From NCBI GenBank assembly GCA_011390695.1, contig JAABRW010000270.1, positions 1 through 11,720 of the forward strand: a DNA stretch of 11,720 bases. Reading direction: 5' to 3'. The position numbers were made by a program, and so were the translations under genes. Each line of letters starts with the position of its first letter. The stretch's first letter is position 1. Positions 5,144 to 11,720 of this stretch are shown piece by piece. The notes under the pieces are model-generated. The model was not told the DNA's origin. It saw nothing but the letters and a program-made list of their open reading frames with translations, and ran no database searches. Source of the DNA: Desulfotignum sp. (GTDB lineage Bacteria > Desulfobacterota > Desulfobacteria > Desulfobacterales > Desulfobacteraceae).

Positions 5144-7168
5144 ATGCGGATACGAAGCGAGTTTCCTTACAAATGTAAACACCATGAACTGGTCTGGATC
5201 CCGATGTCCGATGGCATTAAGCTGGCTGCAAGAATCTGGCTGCCGGAAATTGCTGAAGAACAGCCGGTTCCAGCGATCCTTGAGTATATTCCCTACCGCC
5301 GCCGCGATAATACCCGTGCTCGTGATGATATTATGCATCCCTACTTTTCTGGTCACGGCTATGCTTGTGTGCGTGTGGATATTCGTGGTAGTGGAGACTC
5401 CGAAGGTATCTTGAAAGACGAGTACCTGCAGAGTGAACTGGACGACGGAACGCAAATTTTACGATGGCTTGCCGCCCAACCTTGGTGCGACGGCAATATC
5501 GGTATGATCGGCATTTCCTGGGGTGGATTTAATGGGTTGCAGATTGCCGCCATGCGTCCTCCGGAACTCAAAGCAGTGATCACAGTCTGTTCCACCGATG
5601 ATCGTTATGCTGATGATGTGCACAATATGGGAGGCTGTCTTCTCGGTGATAATCTCTCCTGGGCATCCACCATGTTCGCCTTCAACTCGCTTCCTCCTGA
5701 TCCTGCAATGGTGGGTGAAAAATGGCGCGAAATGTGGATGGAACGTCTCCATAATAGCAGCCTGTGGTTAGAGAAGTGGCTGCACCACCAGCGACGTGAT
5801 GACTATTGGCGTCATGGTTCCATCTGTGAGGATTGGAGTGCGATACAGTGTCCTGTTATGGCTGTTTCCGGCTGGGCCGATGGGTACTCCAATGCTGTAT
5901 TCCGTTTGCTCACCGGATTGCAGGTTCCACGCCTTGGCCTGGTCGGACCATGGAGCCACAAGTACCCCCATGAAGGAATTCCCGGACCTGCCATCGGATT
6001 TTTACAGGAGGCACTTCGATGGTGGGATCACTGGCTTAAAGAGCAGAACACAGGAATAATGGATGAACCGATGCTACGGGCATGGATACAAAAGTATGTA
6101 CCGCCGGATACCTACTACGAGTGGCGCCCAGGGCGCTGGATCGGTGAGCCCACCTGGCCTTCTCCCAATGTCCAGGAACAGGCCTTGACCCTGTCCTATC
6201 CCGGTACTCTCGAATCACCGCAGGTTGAGGTTGAAGAGATGTCCATGACCATTGAGTCGCCGCTCAGTACAGGGCTTTTTGCCGGCAAATGGTGTTCCTA
6301 CGCCGCCGCCCCGGACCAGCCCCACGATCAGCGCGAAGAGGACGGTGGAGCGCTGGTGTTCGACAGCCAGCCACTCGAAAAACCGCTGGAAATCCTCGGC
6401 AACCCCTGGCTTGATCTGGAACTGAGCAGTGATCAGCCGGTGGCAATGATTGCTGTGCGTCTCTCTGATGTGGCACCCGATGACAAGGCGACCCGGGTCA
6501 CTTATGGTTTGCTTAATCTCACTCATCGAGAGGGATCAGAAAACCCAAAAATGCTGGAACCGTCACGTTTCTACCGTGTGCAGGTTAAACTTAATGACAT
6601 CGGCTATAGTTTTCCCAGTTGTCACCGTCTGCGTGTTTCCATCTCCACCTCCTACTGGCCGCTGGCCTGGCCGGCACCGCGACCTGTCCGTTTAACGATC
6701 CGTACCGGTACCAGCTCCCTGGGATTACCGGTGCGCCCCCCGCTTGATGAGACGGATCAGCACATTGACTTTGCCGACCCGGAAGGCGCTCAACCACTGG
6801 TGAAGAAAACTCTACGATGGACACGCCACAGCTGGCGGGTTATCCGCGATCTGGGCACCGGTCAGACGACACTGGAGGTGATTAATGATGATGGCACCGT
6901 CCATATCCCCGATGCCGATATTGACATGCAGCGCAGCGCAGAGGAATGGTACAGTTATCAGGGGGATGACTTCAACACACTACGCGGAGAAACTGTCTGG
7001 AATCGAGGATTTTGTCGTGGAGACTGGAATGTCCGCACTGTTACCCGCACCGTGCTCAGCTCTGATGCGGACTCTTTTCATATCCATGCGGAACTTGATG
7101 CTTATGAGAGTGAGCAGCGCGTCTATTCCACTAACTGGAATACCAGTGTAAAGCGCGATCTGGTGTAA
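5144..7168 (+). CDS. CocE/NonD family alpha/beta hydrolase (peptidase S15-like)
   Basis: 674-residue serine hydrolase of the Xaa-Pro dipeptidyl-peptidase S15 / cocaine-esterase / NonD class, which cleaves amides or esters. Residues 14-290 form the alpha/beta hydrolase: MSDGIKLAARIWLP, VRVDIRGSGDSEG (oxyanion region), and nucleophile elbow GISWGG with Ser125. The triad is completed by Asp246 in SGWADGYSN and His272 in GPWSHKYPH. From about 320 a C-terminal jelly-roll (PepX_C type) follows, then about 100 further residues ending YSTNWNTSVKRDLV. No signal peptide is visible, so it is probably cytoplasmic. It starts 2 bp after the ATP-grasp stop, with AAGGAG inside the end of that gene (5125-5130), so translation is likely coupled. 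No intrinsic terminator follows; a Res remnant begins 27 bp past its stop. The pairing suggests it acts on the ATP-grasp product or on a precursor. Confidence 0.88.
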   Translation: MRIRSEFPYKCKHHELVWIPMSDGIKLAARIWLPEIAEEQPVPAILEYIPYRRRDNTRARDDIMHPYFSGHGYACVRVDIRGSGDSEGILKDEYLQSELDDGTQILRWLAAQPWCDGNIGMIGISWGGFNGLQIAAMRPPELKAVITVCSTDDRYADDVHNMGGCLLGDNLSWASTMFAFNSLPPDPAMVGEKWREMWMERLHNSSLWLEKWLHHQRRDDYWRHGSICEDWSAIQCPVMAVSGWADGYSNAVFRLLTGLQVPRLGLVGPWSHKYPHEGIPGPAIGFLQEALRWWDHWLKEQNTGIMDEPMLRAWIQKYVPPDTYYEWRPGRWIGEPTWPSPNVQEQALTLSYPGTLESPQVEVEEMSMTIESPLSTGLFAGKWCSYAAAPDQPHDQREEDGGALVFDSQPLEKPLEILGNPWLDLELSSDQPVAMIAVRLSDVAPDDKATRVTYGLLNLTHREGSENPKMLEPSRFYRVQVKLNDIGYSFPSCHRLRVSISTSYWPLAWPAPRPVRLTIRTGTSSLGLPVRPPLDETDQHIDFADPEGAQPLVKKTLRWTRHSWRVIRDLGTGQTTLEVINDDGTVHIPDADIDMQRSAEEWYSYQGDDFNTLRGETVWNRGFCRGDWNVRTVTRTVLSSDADSFHIHAELDAYESEQRVYSTNWNTSVKRDLV

Positions 7169-7177
7169 TAATTGTGT

Positions 7178-7191
7178 CGATTGAGCAATCG
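7178..7191. repeat. Short palindrome at the cassette-Res junction
   Basis: CGATTGAGCAATCG is a perfect 6-bp inverted repeat with a 2-base centre. It lies in the 26 bases between the hydrolase stop and the end of the Res homology. No T-run follows. It may be a weak hairpin, part of a recombination junction, or chance. Confidence 0.4.
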
Positions 7192-7194
7192 TCT

Positions 7195-7586
7195 GTCCGG
7201 GTTATAGGTTCCCAGTGAGGTGTCGATCTTGAACCAGTCCGGAAGCTTTGCGTACAGCTTTATGTCATCACTTCGTTCGAAAGCGATGGCAAACTCCAGT
7301 TCTATATCCGAATCGTACACCACATGGTCAAAGACCGATTTTTGGCTTTCTACCATGTTTTTTTGTAGATAACCAAACAGCTCGTTATCACTGAAAAGCT
7401 CCTGCGCATAAAACTGATCGTCACCAATCTTGTGATATTTGATGCCATCAACAACAAAGAGACGTATCTGGTGCTGGATAATTGTCGACACCTGCTCGAT
7501 AAATTTTTGCGGGTTGTTTTTGAATGGGGGTTTTCACACAAAACCGCCAAATTTCCTCGGACCCCCTTCAAATCCTTGTCAGTTAA
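7195..7586 (-). pseudogene. Type III restriction endonuclease (Res) internal remnant
   Basis: Fragment of the large restriction/helicase subunit of a type III restriction-modification system, from the segment after the helicase core and before the nuclease domain. The upstream frame reads LTDKDLKGVRGNLAVLCENP then HS; after a frame change near 7521-7526 it continues as FKNNPQKFIEQVSTII, VDGIKYHKIGDDQFYAQELF, GYLQKNMVESQKSVFDHVVY, KLYAKLPDWFKIDTSLGTYN and PD. Homology ends at about 7195: the family continues after NPD with a Trp and the PD-(D/E)XK nuclease region, which is absent. Both ends are truncated and one frameshift is present, out of a protein that is normally close to 900-1000 residues. 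No mod (methyltransferase) gene is nearby, so the system is dead here. Its broken 3' side faces the hydrolase gene. Confidence 0.83.
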
Positions 7587-7922
7587 TCATTTCCGAGGCA
7601 AAATCGATTTTAAAAACCACTAATGATAATTTAATAACCAACTGAATATTAAGCATAATTTAATTTTCAAAAAATCGCATTTTTAGAATAAAGCCGGAAT
7701 TATAGTATCCATGCCGGTTTTAGTGTAATCCAGGTTCAATTCGGAAGCTTTGGTCCCAGATGAACATTCTGCCGCCGTTCTGGAGCCAGAATAATCCGAT
7801 TGATATGATGACAGTTCAAAAAAAGAACAAATGCTCGGCATTGTCCGGATCATTAATGAATTTTTCCACCGTTTTTTCGGCATGCCTGAATAAAGAGAGC
7901 CCGGGGAATATGATCTCTTTGT
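7587..7922. other. Intergenic region, no gene recognised
   Basis: AT-rich spacer between the Res remnant and the PfpI-type gene. On the minus strand, after the pfpI stop, an open frame without a start codon (7816-7922) reads FPGLSLFRHAEKTVEKFIND then PDNAEHLFFF. It stops next to a T7 run; skipping one T would continue into another open frame down to 7683. The first part looks protein-like, the second does not. I cannot assign either. Confidence 0.4.
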
Positions 7923-8432
7923 TCACGCCAGTTTTTCCAATGCCGCATGAATAAAGCCCGGCAGATCATTGGGATTTCTGCTGGTCACAAGATTTTTGTC
8001 CGTAACAACTGCCTCATCTACAAACGTTGCACCCGCATTTTTAATGTCCTGAATAATGGAGGTAAAGCCGGTCAATGTCCTGCCCTTGATCACATCCGCT
8101 GAAATCAACAGCTGCGGGCCGTGGCAGATGGAAAAAACCGGTTTGTCTTTTTCCATAAAATCCCGTACAAACGCCACAGCACCCGGGTGGGCACGCAGCT
8201 GATCCGGCGAATAACCCCCGGGGATGAGAAGCGCATCAAAATGGTCTGCACCTGTCTGGTTTACGCTTTGATCAATCATTACCGGGGTTTGTTGTTTTTT
8301 GCCTTTTACCGTTTTCCCCTTTTCAAGGCCGACATGGATAATGTCATGCCCTTTTCCCCTGAATTCGCTGACAGGTTCAGTGTATTCTGAATCTTCAAAC
8401 CACTCATCGATAATTACCGCTATCTTGCTCAT
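7923..8432 (-). CDS. DJ-1/PfpI family protein (protease/deglycase-like)
   Basis: 169-residue cytoplasmic protein of the DJ-1/PfpI superfamily (PfpI/YhbO-like branch, class I glutamine amidotransferase fold). Members are described as intracellular cysteine peptidases or protein/nucleotide deglycases active in stress. Visible hallmarks are the N-terminal strand KIAVIIDEWFEDSEYTEP with the active-site Glu (Glu16), the PGGYSPDQLR loop, and the nucleophile elbow SICHGPQLL with Cys103-His104. LTGFTSIIQDIKNAGATFVD and VTSRNPNDLPGF match the family's C-terminal half. The length is normal. The ATG at 8430-8432 is preceded by AAAGGAAA at good spacing. It lies 83 bp downstream of mgtE on the same strand and near the catalase, which suits a stress role but does not prove co-regulation. 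Confidence 0.9.
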   Translation of the reverse strand: MSKIAVIIDEWFEDSEYTEPVSEFRGKGHDIIHVGLEKGKTVKGKKQQTPVMIDQSVNQTGADHFDALLIPGGYSPDQLRAHPGAVAFVRDFMEKDKPVFSICHGPQLLISADVIKGRTLTGFTSIIQDIKNAGATFVDEAVVTDKNLVTSRNPNDLPGFIHAALEKLA

Positions 8433-8515
8433 GTTTTTTCCTTTCCCGGCATATTCCTGCCGATACTGTGGTTATCTTTATCTATTGTAAAAGTATCTGT
8501 TGGAAATCTGCTTTT

Positions 8516-9868
8516 TCAAACGGCTTCCCCCAAAAAAAGGGTTAAAAGACCCAGATAAATCAGCAGACCCAGAATGTCATTCAAGGTGGTTATAAGCGGA
8601 CCGGTGGCAAGAGCAGGATCGATGTTGCATTTTCGTAAAACAAACGGTACGGCTGAACCGGTGACACCGGAATTTAAAATAACCAATGCTCCGGCCAGCG
8701 CCACAATACCTCCCAGGGCATAGTCGGAAAACCAGAAGCCCACAATCAGTCCCAAAAAAAGCCCGCAGACGATGCCGTTGACAAACGCCACCCTCATTTC
8801 CAGCCAGAGCCGCTTTTTAATATTAATAAGACTGATATCACCCGTGGCCATTCCCCTTACAACGATAGTGGCCGCCTGGGTCCCTGTATTGCCGCCCATA
8901 CCCATGATCACAGGAAAGAAAAAAGACAATGCAAGAATCTTTTCCAGTGTTGTTTCAAACTGGTTGATCACAATAGCGGCAACAATACCGCCCATTACCC
9001 CTGTTATAAGCCATGGAAGACGCGCCCTGGATATTTTCAGAGTGGATTCTTCGGCAATTGGTTGCCCCATGACACCGGTCATCAAAGACAGATCTTCGTC
9101 CAGCTCTTTTTCGATGACATCGATGATATCATCATGGGTAATGCGGCCCAGCAGCTGACCATGGTCATTCACCACAGGCATGTTGACCAGGTCATGTTTT
9201 TTGAAAAGTCCGGCGACTTCTTCTTGATCCTTTTGGGCATGGACAAAAATCACTTCAGGATTCATAATATCTCTGATCCTGCGATCAGGCGATTCAACAA
9301 GCAGATCCTTCAGGGACAAGACACCACAAAGCTTGTCCTGGTGATCCAGCACCCAGACATGATACAGATTTTTTACCTTTTTTTTTTCACGAATTATTGT
9401 AACTACATCCCCAACTGTTTTATCTTCTGATACGGCAACAAATTCCAGATCCATTATGCCGCCGGCCGTCTCTTTCCCGTATTTCAGGAGATTTTCAAGT
9501 TCCCGGGACACATTACGACCGATCATCTCAAGAATGTCTTCGCTTCGTTCCTCTGAAAGATTTCCCAAAATATCGACAGCATCATCAGACGGAAGCTGCT
9601 GAAGAATGTCGGAAAGCAGCTGGTTATCCAGACCGGTAAGAATCTGTTTCTGTACCGGAGACTCAATTTCTGCCAGAACTTCTCCGGCCTGTTCAACAGT
9701 GAACGCAGTAAACATAAAAACCCGTTCACCAGGTTCCAGATGCTCAATAACATCTGCCATATCAGCAGAGGGGCATTCATCAAAAATATCTGCCAGAGCA
9801 CCGGCATCATGATTTTGAATGGCACCTCTTATCCGTTTGAAAACTGATTTTTTATCGGTCATATGCAT
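8516..9868 (-). CDS. mgtE: Magnesium transporter MgtE
   Basis: 450-residue Mg2+ channel of the inner membrane. The order of parts is canonical: a cytoplasmic superhelical N domain (about residues 15-128, with QQLPSDDAVDIL), the linking TAGGIM motif (134-139), two CBS domains (about 138-198 and 202-258) that sense intracellular Mg2+, a connecting plug helix with SLMTGV, and a five-helix membrane domain from about 284 to the end. The pore signature FFFPVIMGMGGNTGTQAATI (317-336) and the Mg2+-coordinating Asp in PLITTLNDILGL (Asp431) are intact. The start ATG at 9866-9868 has GAGG nine bases upstream; a second in-frame ATG two codons later is also possible. It is 185 bp from the catalase gene and probably has its own transcript, since a stem-loop lies in between. 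No Mg2+ riboswitch was recognised upstream. Confidence 0.95.
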   Translation of the reverse strand: MHMTDKKSVFKRIRGAIQNHDAGALADIFDECPSADMADVIEHLEPGERVFMFTAFTVEQAGEVLAEIESPVQKQILTGLDNQLLSDILQQLPSDDAVDILGNLSEERSEDILEMIGRNVSRELENLLKYGKETAGGIMDLEFVAVSEDKTVGDVVTIIREKKKVKNLYHVWVLDHQDKLCGVLSLKDLLVESPDRRIRDIMNPEVIFVHAQKDQEEVAGLFKKHDLVNMPVVNDHGQLLGRITHDDIIDVIEKELDEDLSLMTGVMGQPIAEESTLKISRARLPWLITGVMGGIVAAIVINQFETTLEKILALSFFFPVIMGMGGNTGTQAATIVVRGMATGDISLINIKKRLWLEMRVAFVNGIVCGLFLGLIVGFWFSDYALGGIVALAGALVILNSGVTGSAVPFVLRKCNIDPALATGPLITTLNDILGLLIYLGLLTLFLGEAV

Positions 9869-9892
9869 TTGAAAAACCTCAAATCCAGTCGA

Positions 9893-9967
9893 TCACCAGT
9901 CGGAATGAGAGTCAAGGTGCTCCAGCACCTTTGCCGCTTCAAGGGTCAGGGCAATCGCATGAAATTT
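9893..9967 (-). other. Short open frame upstream of mgtE, possible C-terminal remnant
   Basis: Twenty-four codons without a start codon read KFHAIALTLEAAKVLEHLDS then HSDW and stop 24 bp before the mgtE ATG. The amphipathic helix-like composition looks coding and could be the tail of a lost gene that once preceded mgtE. No family is recognised, and chance cannot be excluded at this length. Confidence 0.25.
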
Positions 9968-9984
9968 TTAAATGAGTTATTTCA

Positions 9985-10017
9985 ATAAGTTGCACGATAT
10001 TCAAATATCCAACTTAT
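9985..10017. repeat. Stem-loop between catalase and mgtE genes
   Basis: ATAAGTTG (9985-9992) pairs with CAACTTAT (10010-10017), and inside it GATATT pairs with AATATC around a 2-base loop, with a 3-base bulge (CAC) on one side. That gives 14 paired bases 37 bp past the catalase stop. No T-run follows on either strand, so it may stabilise the catalase mRNA 3' end or bind a regulator. Confidence 0.45.
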
Positions 10018-10053
10018 GTGGTACAAAATCATATTAAAGGCTTTTTCAAAACG

Positions 10054-11508
10054 TCATCCCCCGGTCACACCCTTTGCAATCCGGTCACCGATCTTCTTAT
10101 CAATGTTTCGCCAATATTCAAAGGCACGCTGCAGAACCGGTTCTGAAACGCCGTTTTTAAGATGTCCGACCACATTGGATACCAGCCGGTCACGCTGGGC
10201 ATCATCCATGACCTGGCGCACCAGGGTGCCGGGCTGGCCAAAGTCGTCATCATCCTTGCGCAGGGTGTATGCCGCACGCATGAAATCGCCGTTTGCATCC
10301 CAAACGGCCTGTTCAGGATACCGCTCAGGGTCGGGTTCGGGACCGCCCTTGGAATTTGGTGTGTACACCGGATCAGACACGTTCTGAACCCGCATGGCTC
10401 CGCCCTTGCTGTAGCTGTGCACCGGGCTCTTGGGTCGGTTGACCGGGATCTGCTTATAGTTGACACCCAGGCGGGCCCGGTGGGCGTCAGAATAGGAAAT
10501 CAGGCGGGCCAGCAGCATCTTATCCGGGCTGGGACCAATCCCGGGAACCAGGTTGTTGGGTTCGAATGCCGCCTGCTCGATCTCGGTATGAAAATCTGTT
10601 GGATTGCGGTTCAGGGTCAGCCGACCCACCTCATGTACAGGGTAATCCGCGTGGGGCCAGACCTTGGTGAGATCAAAGGGGTTGAACCGGTAAGTCTTGG
10701 CATCTTCAAAAGGCATGATCTGCACCTTGAGGGTCCAGCCGGGATAATCACCCCTGTTGATGGCACTGGACAGATCCCGGCGGTGGCAATCTGCATCCTC
10801 ACCCGCAATTCGGTCTGCCTCCTCCTGGGGGAGAAAATCGATGCCCTGGTCGGTCTTAAAGTGGTATTTCACCCAGAAGCGCTCGCCATCTGGGTTGACC
10901 CACATGTAAGTGTGGCTCGTGTACCCATTCATGTGCCGGTAGCTTTTGGGGACCCCGCGGTCGCTCATAAGAATGGTGACCTGATGGGCTGATTCCGGAG
11001 ACAGGGTCCAGAAATCCCATTGCATGTCATTGTCACGCAGACCGCTGTCCGCACGGCGCTTCTGGGAATGAATGAAGTGCTGAAACTTCATGGGATCACG
11101 CACAAAAAACACCGGCGTATTGTTACCCACCATATCGTAGTTGCCCTCGGTGGTATAGAACTTGAGCGCGAAACCGCGCACATCCCGCCAGGTATCGGGG
11201 CTGCCGCTCTCCCCGGCCACTGTGGAAAATCGTGCCAGCACATCGGTCTTCGTGCCCGGCTGAAATAAAGCCGCCCTGGTGTAGGCACTGATATCCTGGG
11301 TCACTTCGAAATATCCGAAAGCGCCCGAGCCTTTTGCATGGGGCTGGCGGTCCGGAATCATCTCCCGGTTGAAGTTGGCCATCTGCTCGACAAGGTAATG
11401 GTCCTGCAACAGCAAAGGACCATCCGGACCCACAGTAAGGGAATATTCATCACTGCTCACCGGGATCCCGGCATCTGTTGTCGTTGGTTTGGAACCGTCA
11501 TTTTTCAT
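10054..11508 (-). CDS. Monofunctional haem catalase
   Basis: 484-residue catalase that dismutates hydrogen peroxide; cytoplasmic, with no signal peptide. The size and motifs fit the small-subunit (clade 3) type. The distal haem side carries His57 in [15 protein letters not shown] and the Asn of [35 protein letters not shown] and the proximal haem ligand region [14 protein letters not shown] with Tyr338 are all present. The last two depart slightly from the usual wording (Ser-Asp-Ala for Pro-Asp-Thr) without loss of ligands. The ATG at 11506-11508 is preceded by GGAG at ideal spacing; a longer frame to 11619 would overlap gap and add 37 unrelated residues, so it is rejected. It lies 49 bp downstream of gap and has its own promoter. 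In an anaerobe this would be an oxygen-defence gene. Confidence 0.95.
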   Translation of the reverse strand: MKNDGSKPTTTDAGIPVSSDEYSLTVGPDGPLLLQDHYLVEQMANFNREMIPDRQPHAKGSGAFGYFEVTQDISAYTRAALFQPGTKTDVLARFSTVAGESGSPDTWRDVRGFALKFYTTEGNYDMVGNNTPVFFVRDPMKFQHFIHSQKRRADSGLRDNDMQWDFWTLSPESAHQVTILMSDRGVPKSYRHMNGYTSHTYMWVNPDGERFWVKYHFKTDQGIDFLPQEEADRIAGEDADCHRRDLSSAINRGDYPGWTLKVQIMPFEDAKTYRFNPFDLTKVWPHADYPVHEVGRLTLNRNPTDFHTEIEQAAFEPNNLVPGIGPSPDKMLLARLISYSDAHRARLGVNYKQIPVNRPKSPVHSYSKGGAMRVQNVSDPVYTPNSKGGPEPDPERYPEQAVWDANGDFMRAAYTLRKDDDDFGQPGTLVRQVMDDAQRDRLVSNVVGHLKNGVSEPVLQRAFEYWRNIDKKIGDRIAKGVTGG

Positions 11509-11533
11509 GTTAATTTCTCCTTCTACAAAATAA

Positions 11534-11561
11534 ATTATATTAATTAAGCGATCCTGTTCAA
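11534..11561 (-). promoter_or_regulatory. Sigma70-type promoter for the catalase gene
   Basis: On the minus strand TTGAAC (11556-11561) and a perfect TATAAT (11534-11539) are 16 bp apart. The -35 overlaps the gap stop codon. A start near 11527 would give a very short leader of about 19 bases that contains the GGAG ribosome site. This suggests that the catalase can be transcribed separately from gap. Confidence 0.6.
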
Positions 11562-11720
11562 TGCATTGTTTTGACTGCTTCCCTGACCATCTGAGAGGCA
11601 TATCCCCATTCATTGTCATACCAGCTCATCACCTTGAGCAGATCCCCGTCAACCACCTGGGTCATGCTCGGATCAAAAATGGAAGCCCGGGGGTCTTTGA
11701 TGATGTCCGAAGAAACAATG
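11558..11720 (-). CDS. gap: Glyceraldehyde-3-phosphate dehydrogenase, C-terminal end (partial)
   Basis: Only the last 53 codons lie in the window; the gene continues past its right edge. The C-terminal signature [14 protein letters not shown] is present, preceded by [20 protein letters not shown] (the D-x-x-x-D-P/x-R-x-S-x-x-D-x-x-x-T block), and the frame ends EAVKTMH. GAPDH catalyses the NAD(P)-dependent oxidation and phosphorylation of glyceraldehyde-3-phosphate in glycolysis and gluconeogenesis. The partner enzyme Pgk, often encoded next to gap, appears in this window only as a remnant about 10 kb away on the same strand. Confidence 0.93.
   Translation of the reverse strand, partial: IVSSDIIKDPRASIFDPSMTQVVDGDLLKVMSWYDNEWGYASQMVREAVKTMH

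Noticed and set aside
5081..6526. Several 60-124-codon frames on the opposite strand and in other frames of the hydrolase gene
   Set aside because: They are shadows of the hydrolase coding sequence; none has a credible ribosome site or motif.
10162..10992. 276-codon plus-strand open frame opposite the catalase gene
   Set aside because: It lies entirely antisense to a clear catalase, has no recognisable domain, and its composition is what the complementary strand of a codon-biased gene produces.
11509..11619. N-terminal extension of the catalase by 37 codons
   Set aside because: It overlaps the end of gap and the promoter, adds no conserved residues, and the ATG at 11508 has a proper GGAG site.

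Overview
The window looks like chromosomal DNA from an anaerobic Gram-negative bacterium of the Desulfobacterales type. This is an inference from the character of the DgkA, MgtE, family-4 uracil-DNA glycosylase and eukaryote-type UDP-glucose pyrophosphorylase sequences; no rRNA or other marker gene is present to confirm it. No tRNA, rRNA or CRISPR array was found.

Two kinds of DNA alternate. (1) Intact genes, nearly all on the minus strand: at the right end the 3' end of gap (GAPDH), then a clade-3-like catalase with its own sigma70-type promoter inside the end of gap, an MgtE magnesium transporter and a DJ-1/PfpI-family protein; at the left end a diacylglycerol kinase (dgkA) and a small coiled-coil protein. 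A small BON-like protein gene is on the plus strand. (2) A gene graveyard from about 1333 to 3734 and from 7195 to 7922. It holds the C-terminal quarter of phosphoglycerate kinase, a small broken ORF, a frameshifted family-4 uracil-DNA glycosylase that lacks some Fe-S cysteines, a frameshifted and truncated UDPGP-type uridylyltransferase, a 219-bp element bounded by 16-bp inverted repeats, the C-terminal tail of an ISAs1-family transposase, and a C-terminal-region remnant of a type III restriction endonuclease (Res).

Between two of these dead genes (the transposase tail on the left, the Res remnant on the right) sits one intact plus-strand two-gene unit, 3846-7168. It encodes a 431-residue ATP-grasp enzyme and, 2 bp further on, a 674-residue S15/CocE-NonD family alpha/beta hydrolase with a complete Ser-Asp-His triad. 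A near-consensus promoter (TTGACA-18-TATAGT) lies directly after the transposase remnant and before this pair. An amide/ester-forming enzyme type coupled to an amide/ester-cleaving type suggests a make-and-break pathway for a small conjugate. It is the best candidate here for an undescribed system; its substrate cannot be read from sequence.

The gap 3' end at the right edge and the pgk 3' end near 1333-1617 lie on the same strand, as if an ancestral gap-pgk neighbourhood had been opened and filled. Several of the broken genes carry single-base frameshifts in or near short homopolymers. That fits pseudogene decay, but an assembly error must be excluded for each.
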